A stretch of DNA of 64,000 nucleotides from Chitinimonas_A lacunae (GTDB lineage Bacteria; Pseudomonadota; Gammaproteobacteria; Burkholderiales; Chitinimonadaceae), in NCBI RefSeq assembly GCF_042650885.1, contig NZ_JBHSBU010000001.1, forward strand, positions 4,030,001 through 4,094,000, in the 5' to 3' direction. This document shows positions 1 through 7,969 of this stretch, one piece after another. Positions within the stretch are counted from its first letter, which is position 1; each line of letters begins with the position of its first letter. The position numbers and the translations under genes were made by a program. Below the pieces are notes generated by a model. It did no database searches, had not been told where the DNA came from, and saw nothing but the letters and a program-made list of their open reading frames with translations.

Positions 1-642
1 ACCGTGCTGGTGGTGCAGGAAATCTTCGGCGTCCATGAGCATATCCGCGATGTCTGTCGCCGGCTGGCCAAGGCCGGCTATTTCGCCGTGGCGCCCGAGC
101 TGTATGTGCGGCAGGGCGAGGTGTCCAAGATCAGCGCGACCGATGAGATCGTGAAGCAGGTGGTGTCCAAGGTCCCCGATGCCCAGGTGATGGACGACCT
201 CGACCGGGTGGTCGCCTGGGCCAAGTCCGACGGCCATGCCGATACCGGACGGCTCGCCATCACCGGTTTTTGCTGGGGCGGCCGCATCGTCTGGCTCTAT
301 GCCGCGCACAATCCGGCACTCAAGGCCGGGGTCGCCTGGTATGGCCGGGTGGTGGGCGAGCCCAAGCCGCCGATCAATCCGCGTCATCCGGTCGATGTGG
401 CGGCCGAACTCAAGGCGCCGGTGCTGGGGCTGTATGGCGGCGCCGACAGCGGAATTCCGCTCGAGGCAGTGGAAAAGATGCGCGAAGCGCTGAAAAAAGC
501 CGGCAAACCGTCGGAAATCATGGTCTACCCCGATATGCCGCACGGCTTTCACGCCGACTACCGTCCGAGCTACCGCAAGGAAGCGGCCGAGGATGGCTGG
601 AAACGGATGCTCGAATGGTTCAAGGGCCACGGCGCTGCTTGA
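1..642 (+). CDS. Dienelactone hydrolase family protein (5' partial)
   Basis: An alpha/beta hydrolase of the dienelactone hydrolase family, presumably cytosolic, hydrolysing a lactone or ester; the substrate cannot be told from sequence. The reading frame is open to the window edge (it begins TVLVVQEIFGVHEHIRD), so the true start lies upstream and only about the last 213 residues are present. The family nucleophile is visible in GFCWGG (Cys in place of the usual Ser), followed by the acid in YGGADSG and the histidine in DMPHGFH, so the triad looks intact. It is convergent with the zinc-ribbon gene downstream and shares a hairpin region with it. No aromatic-degradation genes are nearby, so a role in that pathway is not supported. 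Confidence 0.9.
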   Translation, partial: TVLVVQEIFGVHEHIRDVCRRLAKAGYFAVAPELYVRQGEVSKISATDEIVKQVVSKVPDAQVMDDLDRVVAWAKSDGHADTGRLAITGFCWGGRIVWLYAAHNPALKAGVAWYGRVVGEPKPPINPRHPVDVAAELKAPVLGLYGGADSGIPLEAVEKMREALKKAGKPSEIMVYPDMPHGFHADYRPSYRKEAAEDGWKRMLEWFKGHGAA

Positions 643-654
643 TCCGTTTTAGTG

Positions 655-694
655 GAAAAAAACAGGCTATGTCTCTGCAAGAGAAATAGCCTGT
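655..694 (-). terminator. Intrinsic terminator nested in a coding 3' end
   Basis: Arms ACAGGCTAT (662-670) and ATAGCCTGT (686-694) pair perfectly, and an inner CTCT/AGAG extends the stem. On the minus strand the hairpin is followed by a run of seven T (655-661), the classic intrinsic form. The hairpin encodes the last residues of the zinc-ribbon protein, and its stop codon (667-669) lies in the second arm. Confidence 0.8.
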
Positions 695-1884
695 TGTATT
701 GAAAATGGATCGTATTGTGTCTGAGTGTTTCGAGGGGTCGAATCGAGCGGCAGACTCAGGGCCGACACCTCGAAACTGGCCTTCATTTCGGTCCGGCTGC
801 GACCGTCGCCGACCACCAGCACCAGAAAGCCGCCCAGCAGCACGGCCAGCACCAGCAGGGCGATTTTCCAGATCGACCAGGGCCGTTCGCCCTGGACTTC
901 GCCGGTCTGGCCATTGACCAGAAAACGATAGGTCTTGCCGCCATAGCGATAGGACGACAGCCACAGCGGCAGCAGGATGTGCTTGAAACGGATGGCGTGG
1001 TAATGCGGCTGCATCTCGTGGATACGCTGCTGGTCGCCTCCAATGTCGCGGGCAATGGCGCTGCGGATGGCGGCTTCCATGATGTCGCGTGCCTGGCCGA
1101 AACCGGCTTCGAGGCCCAGTTGATAGGCTTCGACGGTAAAGCCGCTGACGAAGTCGTCGCGATAGGCGGTGAGTTTTTCCAATTGCCACGGTTGCAGCGC
1201 GTCGGCCTGTTCGCGTGGCAGCGAGCTGCTGGCCGGGATCAGCAGATCGTCAAACGTGAGCGAGACCACGCCGGCGGCCGGGCTCCAGCGGATCTTCTGG
1301 ACCTGCCGGGTCTTGCTGACGCCGTTTTCCATATATTGCTCGGTCACGGTGTAGTAGTCGCCGCGCTCGCCGCGATAGGGGGTGTTGCTGGCGGCATCAT
1401 AGGTCCAGTAGGGCAGATAGCAGCCCTTGAGGCCGTTTTCGGTGCGATAGCTGGTCTTGAGGGCGCTGGGGGCGAACCATAGGCCATCGATCCAGCGCTT
1501 GAAGCGTTCGCGGGCATCGGCCTGCTTGATCTCGAACGGGGCAATCGCTCGCGGGCGGATTTGCCGGCTGGCGTAGGCATTGCTGGCGATCAGTGGCGCG
1601 GCGCAGAACGGGCAGCGATCGGCGGTGACATTGGCGGGCAGTTGCGAAGCGGCGCCGCAACCGGTGCATTTGACTGCCTGCCGCTCCAGCTGCGGTTCGG
1701 CGCCGGCCTGCTGGGCCAGATAGCTGGCGTAGTCGAGTTCTTCGACGGCGGCGGCGACTTCGCTCTGATCGGCCGAGGCGATCTCGTTTTCGGCGCCGCA
1801 ATAGGGACATTTCAAGGCATGCTGCCCCGGCGCGAATTCGAGCTTGGCGCCGCAGGCTTTGCAGGGATAGGTTTTGGTGGCCAT
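667..1884 (-). CDS. Double zinc-ribbon membrane protein (YdjG-like)
   Basis: A 405-residue protein with two N-terminal zinc ribbons: CKAC/CPYC (Cys 8, 11, 26, 29) and CTGC/CPFC (Cys 73, 76, 91, 94). A long soluble region follows, then one hydrophobic segment near residues 341-360 and a short polar tail. I chose the ATG at 1884 because MATKTYPCKACG starts right at the first ribbon; upstream codons look non-coding. Family knowledge: such proteins, often mislabelled as helicase-like or primosomal protein N', sit beside SPFH proteins in the Bacillus ydjGHI system that recruits PspA to the membrane. An SPFH gene on the same strand lies just beyond the inserted GNAT gene, which supports this parallel. 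No PspA gene is visible. The last codons lie inside a terminator hairpin. Confidence 0.75.
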   Translation of the reverse strand: MATKTYPCKACGAKLEFAPGQHALKCPYCGAENEIASADQSEVAAAVEELDYASYLAQQAGAEPQLERQAVKCTGCGAASQLPANVTADRCPFCAAPLIASNAYASRQIRPRAIAPFEIKQADARERFKRWIDGLWFAPSALKTSYRTENGLKGCYLPYWTYDAASNTPYRGERGDYYTVTEQYMENGVSKTRQVQKIRWSPAAGVVSLTFDDLLIPASSSLPREQADALQPWQLEKLTAYRDDFVSGFTVEAYQLGLEAGFGQARDIMEAAIRSAIARDIGGDQQRIHEMQPHYHAIRFKHILLPLWLSSYRYGGKTYRFLVNGQTGEVQGERPWSIWKIALLVLAVLLGGFLVLVVGDGRSRTEMKASFEVSALSLPLDSTPRNTQTQYDPFSIQQAISLAET

Positions 1885-2027
1885 GGTCCGGTTCTGATCG
1901 TTGTGCTGTACGAAGCTAGCACGCCAAAGCCGGCTGTCCCAAGCTGTGCAGTGGTAGAGGGGCGGCAATGGATCAAACCGGCTCAGGGGCCGGATGGTCG
2001 CGCCGAATTAAGAAAGAGGGCAGAGCA

Positions 2028-2462
2028 GTGAAGTTGCTGGTTCGTCACGCACAACATGCCGATGCCGCCGCTGTGGCGGCCTTATTGCCCGATCTGGGCT
2101 ATAGCGCGACGGCAGAGGAGGTGGCGCGTCGCTTGGAGCACCTGTGGCAATGGCCCGATCAGGTGATATGGGTGGCTGAGCGAGCGGGTGTGCTGCTGGG
2201 CCTATGCCACCTCCAGGGGGTACCACTGCTGGCCAGCGATGGCTATGCCGAAGTCCAGGCACTGGTGGTGGCGCAGGCGGCTCAGCGCAGCGGGGTCGGG
2301 ACGGCGTTGCTCCGGCAGGCGCGCGAGTGGGCGCGGGAAAAGGGATATGCCCGGTTGCGCCTGCGCTCGGGTGTCCATCGTGAAGAAGCCCACCGCTTTT
2401 ATGAAGCGGTGGGCTTTACCCGGCTGCGGGCCAGTTATGCCTTCGAGTGTCGCGAGGCTTGA
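2028..2462 (+). CDS. GNAT family N-acetyltransferase
   Basis: A 144-residue acyl-CoA-dependent acetyltransferase. Motif A is clear in ALVVAQAAQRSGVGTALL, with the acetyl-CoA pyrophosphate loop RSGVGT, followed by the motif B pattern HRFYEAVGF near the C-terminus. The GTG at 2028 is preferred because a purine-rich ribosome site (AGAAAGAGGG) sits about 8 bases upstream and the protein then begins directly with the fold's first strand (VKLLVRHA). The gene is inserted on the opposite strand between the zinc-ribbon and SPFH genes, and its stop lies only 12 bp from the SPFH stop. The substrate is unknown. Confidence 0.85.
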   Translation: MKLLVRHAQHADAAAVAALLPDLGYSATAEEVARRLEHLWQWPDQVIWVAERAGVLLGLCHLQGVPLLASDGYAEVQALVVAQAAQRSGVGTALLRQAREWAREKGYARLRLRSGVHREEAHRFYEAVGFTRLRASYAFECREA

Positions 2463-2474
2463 ACCGGCACGGCC

Positions 2475-3623
2475 TTACTGTGGCGGCAACGGTGGCGGTT
2501 GCTGGCCGAACAGCGGGGCGAGTTCGGACACTTCGGCGGCGCGGCCCCATTGGGCCATGCCTTGTTTCCAGACCAGGCTGTCGCGGGTGAGTTGACCGCT
2601 GGCGATCTGGCTTTGCAGGGCCGGCAGGTCGAACGGACCGGTCTGCTGGCCGTTGAGCGCCACGAACAGTTGCAGCGCCTGCGGCAGCGGCGGCGGCATC
2701 GAGCCGCCGGCCTGCTGTTGCGCTTGCAGGCCGACCGGCTGGTTCGACTGTTTGCCATCGGCAAACAGCCCGCCCATGCCCTGGTTGAGCATCACGCCCA
2801 CCCCCATCCCCATCATGCCGCCGGCAGCGCCTTGGTTCTGTGCCGCGTCGCGCATCGCCTGCGCAGCCTGATATTGGCCGAAAGTATGCATATTGCCGAT
2901 TGCACGCATTGCACCTTGCTGATCAATGGCACGTTCTACTTCTTCTGGTAGGCCGATGTCCTGGACCTGCACTTCGACCAGCTCAAGCCCCATCCGTTGG
3001 AAGTCGGCACCGATCTTTTCCTTGATCCGCTCGCTGACGACCGACACCTTGCTTTCGAGGTCGATCACCGGCACGCCGAGTTCGGGCATGACTTCCTTGA
3101 TCCGCATGCCGACCTTGCCGCGCAGGTTTTCCTCGATATCCTCGACATAGAGGTCGGCCTTGGTGCCGACCAGATCGAGCAGCACGGTCTTGGGGTCCTT
3201 GACCCGGATCGAATAAAGGCCGAAGGCGGTGACGCGGACCACGCCGAATTCCGGGTCGCGCATGGTGGCGGGGCCTGGGGTGCCCCAGCGCAGATTGGGA
3301 TAGAGACGGGTATTGAAGAAGTAGACTTCAGCTTTGAAAGGACTGTTAAAGCCGTATTTCCAGCCCTTGAGCGTGGCCAGGATAGGCATGTTTTCGGTAT
3401 TGAGCTGATACATGCCGGGACGGAAGATATCGACTTCCTGACCCTTGCCGAGTTGACCTTCGTTGACCACGACGGCCAGTTGGCCTTCGCGGACAGTCAG
3501 TTTGGCACCGTATTTGATTTCATTTTGATAACGTTCGAAGCGATGCACGATAACGTCGGGGTTGTCCTCTACCCACTCGACGATATCGATAAACTCACCC
3601 TTGAGTTTGTCCCATAAGCCCAT
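2475..3623 (-). CDS. SPFH/band-7 protein with C-terminal GYF_2 domain (YdjI-like)
   Basis: A 382-residue protein starting MGLWDKLKGEFIDIVEW, the usual opening of the SPFH family once called virion core protein-like. The SPFH domain covers roughly residues 25-235, a Gly/Met-rich linker lies about 260-300, and a GYF_2-type domain follows (about 315-375, containing TGPFDLPALQSQIASGQL and LVWKQGMAQW). There is no transmembrane segment. An AAGGAG ribosome site precedes the ATG. Known homologues (Bacillus YdjI) scaffold membrane microdomains and bind PspA. With the double zinc-ribbon gene nearby on the same strand, a membrane-stress or scaffolding role is inferred. The GYF_2 domain suggests binding of proline-rich partners. 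Confidence 0.85.
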   Translation of the reverse strand: MGLWDKLKGEFIDIVEWVEDNPDVIVHRFERYQNEIKYGAKLTVREGQLAVVVNEGQLGKGQEVDIFRPGMYQLNTENMPILATLKGWKYGFNSPFKAEVYFFNTRLYPNLRWGTPGPATMRDPEFGVVRVTAFGLYSIRVKDPKTVLLDLVGTKADLYVEDIEENLRGKVGMRIKEVMPELGVPVIDLESKVSVVSERIKEKIGADFQRMGLELVEVQVQDIGLPEEVERAIDQQGAMRAIGNMHTFGQYQAAQAMRDAAQNQGAAGGMMGMGVGVMLNQGMGGLFADGKQSNQPVGLQAQQQAGGSMPPPLPQALQLFVALNGQQTGPFDLPALQSQIASGQLTRDSLVWKQGMAQWGRAAEVSELAPLFGQQPPPLPPQ

Positions 3624-3762
3624 GATGCAACTCCTTCAGGCGTTGAATTTCCAATAGCGTCCACGATAGCGCCATGCTGCGCAAGGCCAAGCGTCGGACG
3701 AATCCCGGCGGGCTTGACGTAGAATCGGCGCTTTGATTCCTATTTGTTATGGTAAGCCCAGC

Positions 3763-5025
3763 GTGACAGTTTTCCCTCGATTGTTTTCCCGATTGCTTTA
3801 TCTGGCGCTGCTGCTGCTCGGCGCCAGCGGCGTCATGGCCGTGCCGACCGAAGAAGTATTCAGCCGTTACAAGGACCGTATCGTCCAGGTCCGCATTCTC
3901 GATGTGGCAGCCGGCACCCGGGTGGGCTACGGCAGCGGTTTTGCCGCCACCCAGGCCGACCGGATCGTGACCAATTTCCATGTGATCGCACCGATGATCC
4001 ATGCGCCCGACCATCACCGGATCGAGCTGCAACAGGTCGATGGCCGCAGCATGGGCGCCGAGCTGGTCGGCTTTGATGCGGTACGCGATCTGGCGGTGCT
4101 CAGACCGTCGCAGCCGCTGGCGGGCTTCTTCCCGATCGCCGAGGGCGACCCGCCCAAGGGGATGCGGCTGTTCTCCTTCGGGGTACCCAATGACCTCGAT
4201 TTCACCATTGTCGAAGGCACTTATAACGGCCTGATCGGCAATTCTCTCTACGACCGTATCCATTTCACCGGCGCCATCAACTCGGGGATGAGCGGTGGCC
4301 CGGTGATCGACGGCGACGGCCGTATCGTCGGCGTCAATGTGGCCACCGAATCGAACTCGGTCGGCTTTCTGGTGCCGGGCGCCGATGTGCGGCGTCTGCT
4401 GGCCCAGCCGGTCAAGCCGCCCTCGCATTGGCGCGATCAGCTGCGCGACCAGTTGCTGGCCCATCAGGAGAAAGTCATGGCGCCGCTGATCGGTCGGCCG
4501 CTGCCTGGCTACGATCTCGGCCGCTACCGGCTGCCGGGGCGCTTTGCCCAGTATCTGCGCTGCTGGGCCGATGCCCGCCGGCGCGATACCGAGCCGTTCC
4601 AGGTGGTGTCGCAGCTATGCCATAACGAGGACGCCATTTTTGTCAGCGATTCGCTGATGAGCGGCCAGATCCGCTTCCGTCACGATCTGCTCGAAGCGCC
4701 CAAGCTCGACCGCTTCCGCTTCGCCCGGCTGTACCAGCGCTATCTGGAGACCGGCGAGGCCGATCTCGGGGGCGATCAGGATGAAGTCGGCAATTTCGTC
4801 TGCCAGCAGAATTTCGTGCAAAGCCGTGGTCCCAAGCTCAAGGCCGTGCTGTGCCTGCGCGGCTATCGCCGACTGACCGGCCTCTACGACCTGTTCCTGC
4901 GCGTCGCTTCGCTCGATCGCCACGATGAGGGCATGGTCAGCACCCTGGTGATTTCCGGTGTGTCGTACCGCAATGCCATGGCCTTTTCCAAACACTATCT
5001 GGAGCAGGTGCAATGGAAGCGGTGA
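3763..5025 (+). CDS. Exported trypsin-like (S1/HtrA-type) serine protease
   Basis: A predicted 420-residue protein with an N-terminal signal peptide (hydrophobic LLYLALLLLGASG, cleavage likely after VMA), hence periplasmic or secreted. The S1 triad is intact: His73 (TNFHVI), Asp109 (VRDLAVL) and Ser177 (NSGMSGGPV). No PDZ domain is seen; a C-terminal region of about 200 residues rich in charged and Cys positions has no fold I recognise. The GTG at 3763 gives a clean signal peptide, while an in-frame TTG at 3733 is less likely. Its stop overlaps the start of the FHA gene by 13 bp, so the two are probably cotranslated. Substrates are unknown. Confidence 0.85.
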   Translation: MTVFPRLFSRLLYLALLLLGASGVMAVPTEEVFSRYKDRIVQVRILDVAAGTRVGYGSGFAATQADRIVTNFHVIAPMIHAPDHHRIELQQVDGRSMGAELVGFDAVRDLAVLRPSQPLAGFFPIAEGDPPKGMRLFSFGVPNDLDFTIVEGTYNGLIGNSLYDRIHFTGAINSGMSGGPVIDGDGRIVGVNVATESNSVGFLVPGADVRRLLAQPVKPPSHWRDQLRDQLLAHQEKVMAPLIGRPLPGYDLGRYRLPGRFAQYLRCWADARRRDTEPFQVVSQLCHNEDAIFVSDSLMSGQIRFRHDLLEAPKLDRFRFARLYQRYLETGEADLGGDQDEVGNFVCQQNFVQSRGPKLKAVLCLRGYRRLTGLYDLFLRVASLDRHDEGMVSTLVISGVSYRNAMAFSKHYLEQVQWKR

Positions 5026-5972
5026 TCTGGGTAGAGGAACTGGACCATGCCGGCCGGGTGCGCCTGCGTCACCGTGTCGCCGGTCGGCGGGCCCGGATCG
5101 GCCGGGCTTATGCGGCCGATGTGCTGATCGATGATGCCTATGTCTCGCCGCTGCATCTGGAAGTCGAGCTGCTTGAAGACGGCGGCCTGACGCTGCGCGA
5201 TCTGGGCAGCGCCAACGGCAGCCAACTCGACGGGCGGCCGTTCGAACAGGTGATTACCGCGTCCGACTGTACGGTCCGGATCGGCGAGAGTCTGCTGCGT
5301 CTGCGCAGCGCCGCGCATACGGTGCCGGCTGCCGTGCTGGGGCGCCAGCGTGACTGGCTGGGGCTGCTGCGCGGTCGCTGGGTGCCCCTGCTGCTGGTGC
5401 TGGCGACGCTGGGAGTGATCGCCGGCGAGCAATGGCTCGATCGGCTCGATCCGACTCAATTGGCCAGCGAACTGGGCCAGTTGCTGGCGATCATGGGGGG
5501 ATTGCAGCTGTGGGCGCTGCTGTGGGCTGGCTTTAGCCGGCTGCTGCTCCATCGCAATGAGTTCGGCCGCCATCTGGCCATCGGCTCGCTGGCGCTTTTG
5601 CTGTGGATTGCAGGCAATGAGCTGCTCGATCTGCTCGAATACGCCTGGCTGGGCGGTTTGTTCGGCTTTGTGCTGCGGCTGCTGCTGTTCGCCGGCCTGG
5701 GCTTTGCGCTGCTGTTTGCCCATCTGCGCCTGACCAGTCGGGTGACCGACCGGCGTCTGGCCACGATTGTGGCGATCCAGGTGGGCTTTGGCCTGAGCTG
5801 CTTTCTGCTGCTGCAATATATCGACAGCGACCGCTTCGATAGCGAACCGGCCTACGACAGCCGGATCGCTCCGTTGCCCGCAGGCTGGCTGCCCGCCGAC
5901 GGCATCGACGAGTTCTTTGCCGACAGCGAAGCGCTCAAGCAGGAGGCCGACGAGGCGGCCAAACAGCCGTGA
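5013..5972 (+). CDS. FHA-domain polytopic membrane protein
   Basis: A 319-residue protein. Residues about 15-95 form a forkhead-associated domain, with the phosphothreonine-binding pattern ARIGRAYAAD, then SPLHLEVEL and GSANGSQLDG. About five to six hydrophobic segments follow (roughly residues 125-270), then an acidic C-terminal tail. The FHA domain should face the cytoplasm. Its start lies inside the protease gene (13-bp overlap), indicating tight coupling, and a strong terminator follows the stop. Inference: a phosphorylation-responsive membrane partner of the exported protease. No Ser/Thr kinase gene is visible in the window. Confidence 0.85.
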   Translation: MEAVIWVEELDHAGRVRLRHRVAGRRARIGRAYAADVLIDDAYVSPLHLEVELLEDGGLTLRDLGSANGSQLDGRPFEQVITASDCTVRIGESLLRLRSAAHTVPAAVLGRQRDWLGLLRGRWVPLLLVLATLGVIAGEQWLDRLDPTQLASELGQLLAIMGGLQLWALLWAGFSRLLLHRNEFGRHLAIGSLALLLWIAGNELLDLLEYAWLGGLFGFVLRLLLFAGLGFALLFAHLRLTSRVTDRRLATIVAIQVGFGLSCFLLLQYIDSDRFDSEPAYDSRIAPLPAGWLPADGIDEFFADSEALKQEADEAAKQP

Positions 5973-6001
5973 TGTAAGAATCTTTACTTTTCTTTGAAAA
6001 C

Positions 6002-6039
6002 AAAAAACCAGTCTTGCAATGAGTAAGACTGGTTTTTTG
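6002..6039 (+). terminator. Intrinsic terminator after the FHA gene
   Basis: Arms AACCAGTCTT (6006-6015) and AAGACTGGTT (6025-6034) form a perfect 10-bp stem with a run of T after it and a run of A before it. It can act in both directions but mainly ends the protease-FHA operon. Confidence 0.9.
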
Positions 6040-6081
6040 CTTTTGGCCTTCTGTCCGCTCTTTGTGTCGGCCTGGGCCGTC

Positions 6082-6121
6082 GCTGCCAGGCTGTCGGGTG
6101 CGGCCCCGACAGCCTGGCAGC
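6082..6121. repeat. Perfect 17-bp inverted repeat, GC-rich
   Basis: Arms at 6082-6098 (starting GCTGCCAGGC) and 6105-6121 pair without mismatch around a 6-base loop. It sits 10 bp past the amn stop codon. No T tract follows on either strand, so it is not a textbook intrinsic terminator; it could be an mRNA 3'-end stabiliser or a Rho-assisted end. Confidence 0.75.
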
Positions 6122-6131
6122 CCTGTCGACT

Positions 6132-7619
6132 TTACTGGAAGGCCACTTCGGCAAAGCTGCGCAGCTTGCGGCTATGCAGCTGGGCGGCGCCTTGCTGGCG
6201 CAGCAGCTCGACGGCACGGATGCCGATACGCAGATGCTGGTTCACCCGTTCGCGGTAGAAGTGGTTGGCCATCCCGGGCAGCTTGATTTCGCCATGAAGC
6301 GGCTTGTCGCTGACGCACAGCAAGGTGCCGTAGGGCACGCGGAAGCGGAAACCATTGGCGGCGATCGTGGCGCTTTCCATATCGAGCGCCACGGCGCGGC
6401 TCTGGCTGAAGCGCCGCTGCGGCCGGTTGTCCGGCAGCAGTTCCCAGTTGCGGTTGTCGGTGCTGGCCACCGTGCCGGTGCGCATGATGCGCTTGAGGTC
6501 CAGATCCTTCATCTCGGTCACGTCGGACACGGCGGCTTCGAGCGCCTGCTGGATTTCCGCCAGTGCCGGAATCGGCACCCACAGCGGCAGGTCCTCATCG
6601 AGCACATGGTCTTCGCGCACATAGCCGTGAGCGAGCACATAGTCGCCGAGCTGCTGGGTGGTGCGCAGGCCGGCGCAGTGGCCCAGCATCAGCCAGGCAT
6701 GCGGCCGCAGCACGGCCACATGGTCGGTGATGGTCTTGGCGTTGGCCGGCCCCACCCCGATATTGACCATGGTAATGCCGCTGTGCCGGTCGCTGACCAG
6801 ATGGTAGGCCGGCATCTGCGGCAGGCGGGGCGGCGGGGTGCCGGCGTCGTCGCCGGCTTCGGGCGGCAGGCCGACCCGGCGGGTGATCACATTGCCCGGT
6901 TCGACAAAGGCGGTGTATTCGCTGTTCGGATCGCTCATCGCCTCGCGGCCCAGCCGGACGAATTCGTCGATATAGAACTGGTAGTTGGTGAACAGCACGA
7001 AATTCTGGAAATGGTCGGCTGCCGTGCCGGTGTAGTGGCGCAGCCGGTGCAGCGAGTAATCGACCCGGGGCGCGGTAAACAGCGCAAGCGGCTGGGGCTG
7101 GCCCGGACCCGGATCGTAGGTGCCGTTGGCGATCCCGTCGTCCATGGCGTTCAGATCGGGCAGATCGAACAGCTCACGCATCTGCATCCGCCGGGCGGCG
7201 TCGAGGTTGACGTCGCTGTGGTCCTGCTCGGCAAAGGCGAAATGGACCGGGATCGGCTGGGTGCTGGTGCCGATTTCCAGTTCGCACTGGTGGTTTTGCA
7301 GCAGCAGGGTGAACTGGGCCAGATAGTAGTTGGCGAACAGATCGGGCCGGGTCAGGGTGGTCTCGAAACGACCGGGGCCGGACACGAAGCCATAGCTCAG
7401 ATGGGCATTATGGGCTGCCCGTGAGGCGGTGCTGGTCTGAACCCGCACAAAGGGATAGCAGGCCCGCACCCGGCGCGGCAGGGTCTCGCCCGAGACATAG
7501 CGGTGCAGCGCTTCACGCAGATGGGCCAGCCCGTCGGCATAGATCTGCTGCACCCGCTCCAGTGCAGCGGCTGGGTCGGTATAACGGGTCGGGGCGATAT
7601 AGGGAGGGAGTTCGGGCAT
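6132..7619 (-). CDS. amn: AMP nucleosidase
   Basis: A 495-residue cytosolic enzyme that hydrolyses AMP to adenine and ribose 5-phosphate, adjusting purine nucleotide levels. The length matches the family (about 480-500). The N-terminal regulatory region (YYLAQFTLLLQNH) is followed by the C-terminal nucleoside-phosphorylase-like domain, with GITMVNIGVGPANAKT, LGHCAGLR and the catalytic-region pattern ALDMESATIAANGFR. The ATG at 7619 was chosen because MPELPPYIAP fits the family start; the open frame upstream reads as low-complexity noise. It stands alone, with its 3' end marked by a long hairpin. Confidence 0.95.
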   Translation of the reverse strand: MPELPPYIAPTRYTDPAAALERVQQIYADGLAHLREALHRYVSGETLPRRVRACYPFVRVQTSTASRAAHNAHLSYGFVSGPGRFETTLTRPDLFANYYLAQFTLLLQNHQCELEIGTSTQPIPVHFAFAEQDHSDVNLDAARRMQMRELFDLPDLNAMDDGIANGTYDPGPGQPQPLALFTAPRVDYSLHRLRHYTGTAADHFQNFVLFTNYQFYIDEFVRLGREAMSDPNSEYTAFVEPGNVITRRVGLPPEAGDDAGTPPPRLPQMPAYHLVSDRHSGITMVNIGVGPANAKTITDHVAVLRPHAWLMLGHCAGLRTTQQLGDYVLAHGYVREDHVLDEDLPLWVPIPALAEIQQALEAAVSDVTEMKDLDLKRIMRTGTVASTDNRNWELLPDNRPQRRFSQSRAVALDMESATIAANGFRFRVPYGTLLCVSDKPLHGEIKLPGMANHFYRERVNQHLRIGIRAVELLRQQGAAQLHSRKLRSFAEVAFQ

Positions 7620-7969
7620 CGTGGCTTCCAAAATGGTAAACCCGCTATTGTGACGCAATCCGCCCCTGTCTCGCACGTCGGCATGCGGCCGGCCGGCTGG
7701 CAAGGCAGGGTGGGACGCGAACGAGGGGCCCCGGCAACATGTGGGTCTGCCCGCCACCCCTTTCCCGCATAGCATCCGCTTTGCCGCCGCAAAGCACCGA
7801 TCTTCGCGTTCTTCTCACAGTCCGCCCTGGACGGCTTGGCGCAGGAGCATGGAGGACGTGCTTGTTCTGGTTGGAAGGCGGATGGACGAAAAAATTTTCT
7901 TTTTTCATTATTTACTACTTCTGGACTTGCAAAGATTTTGCAGAATTATTTCCTATCCGCCTCTGCCCC
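7620..7969. other. Intergenic region: amn upstream side plus AT-rich repeat
   Basis: No gene is seen. The half next to amn is GC-rich and should hold its promoter, though no clear hexamers stand out. From about 7888 the composition switches abruptly to AT-rich and contains a copy of the dispersed TTGCA repeat just before the 3' end of the membrane-protein gene. Confidence 0.6.
7926..7951 (+). repeat. AT-rich dispersed element, copy A
   Basis: Core with TTGCA at 7927-7931 and again at 7938-7942, exactly 11 bp apart, followed by AATTATTT and preceded by a T-rich stretch from about 7892. It lies 19 bp from the stop of the minus-strand membrane protein. It is one of the best-conserved copies of the family. 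Confidence 0.7.
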
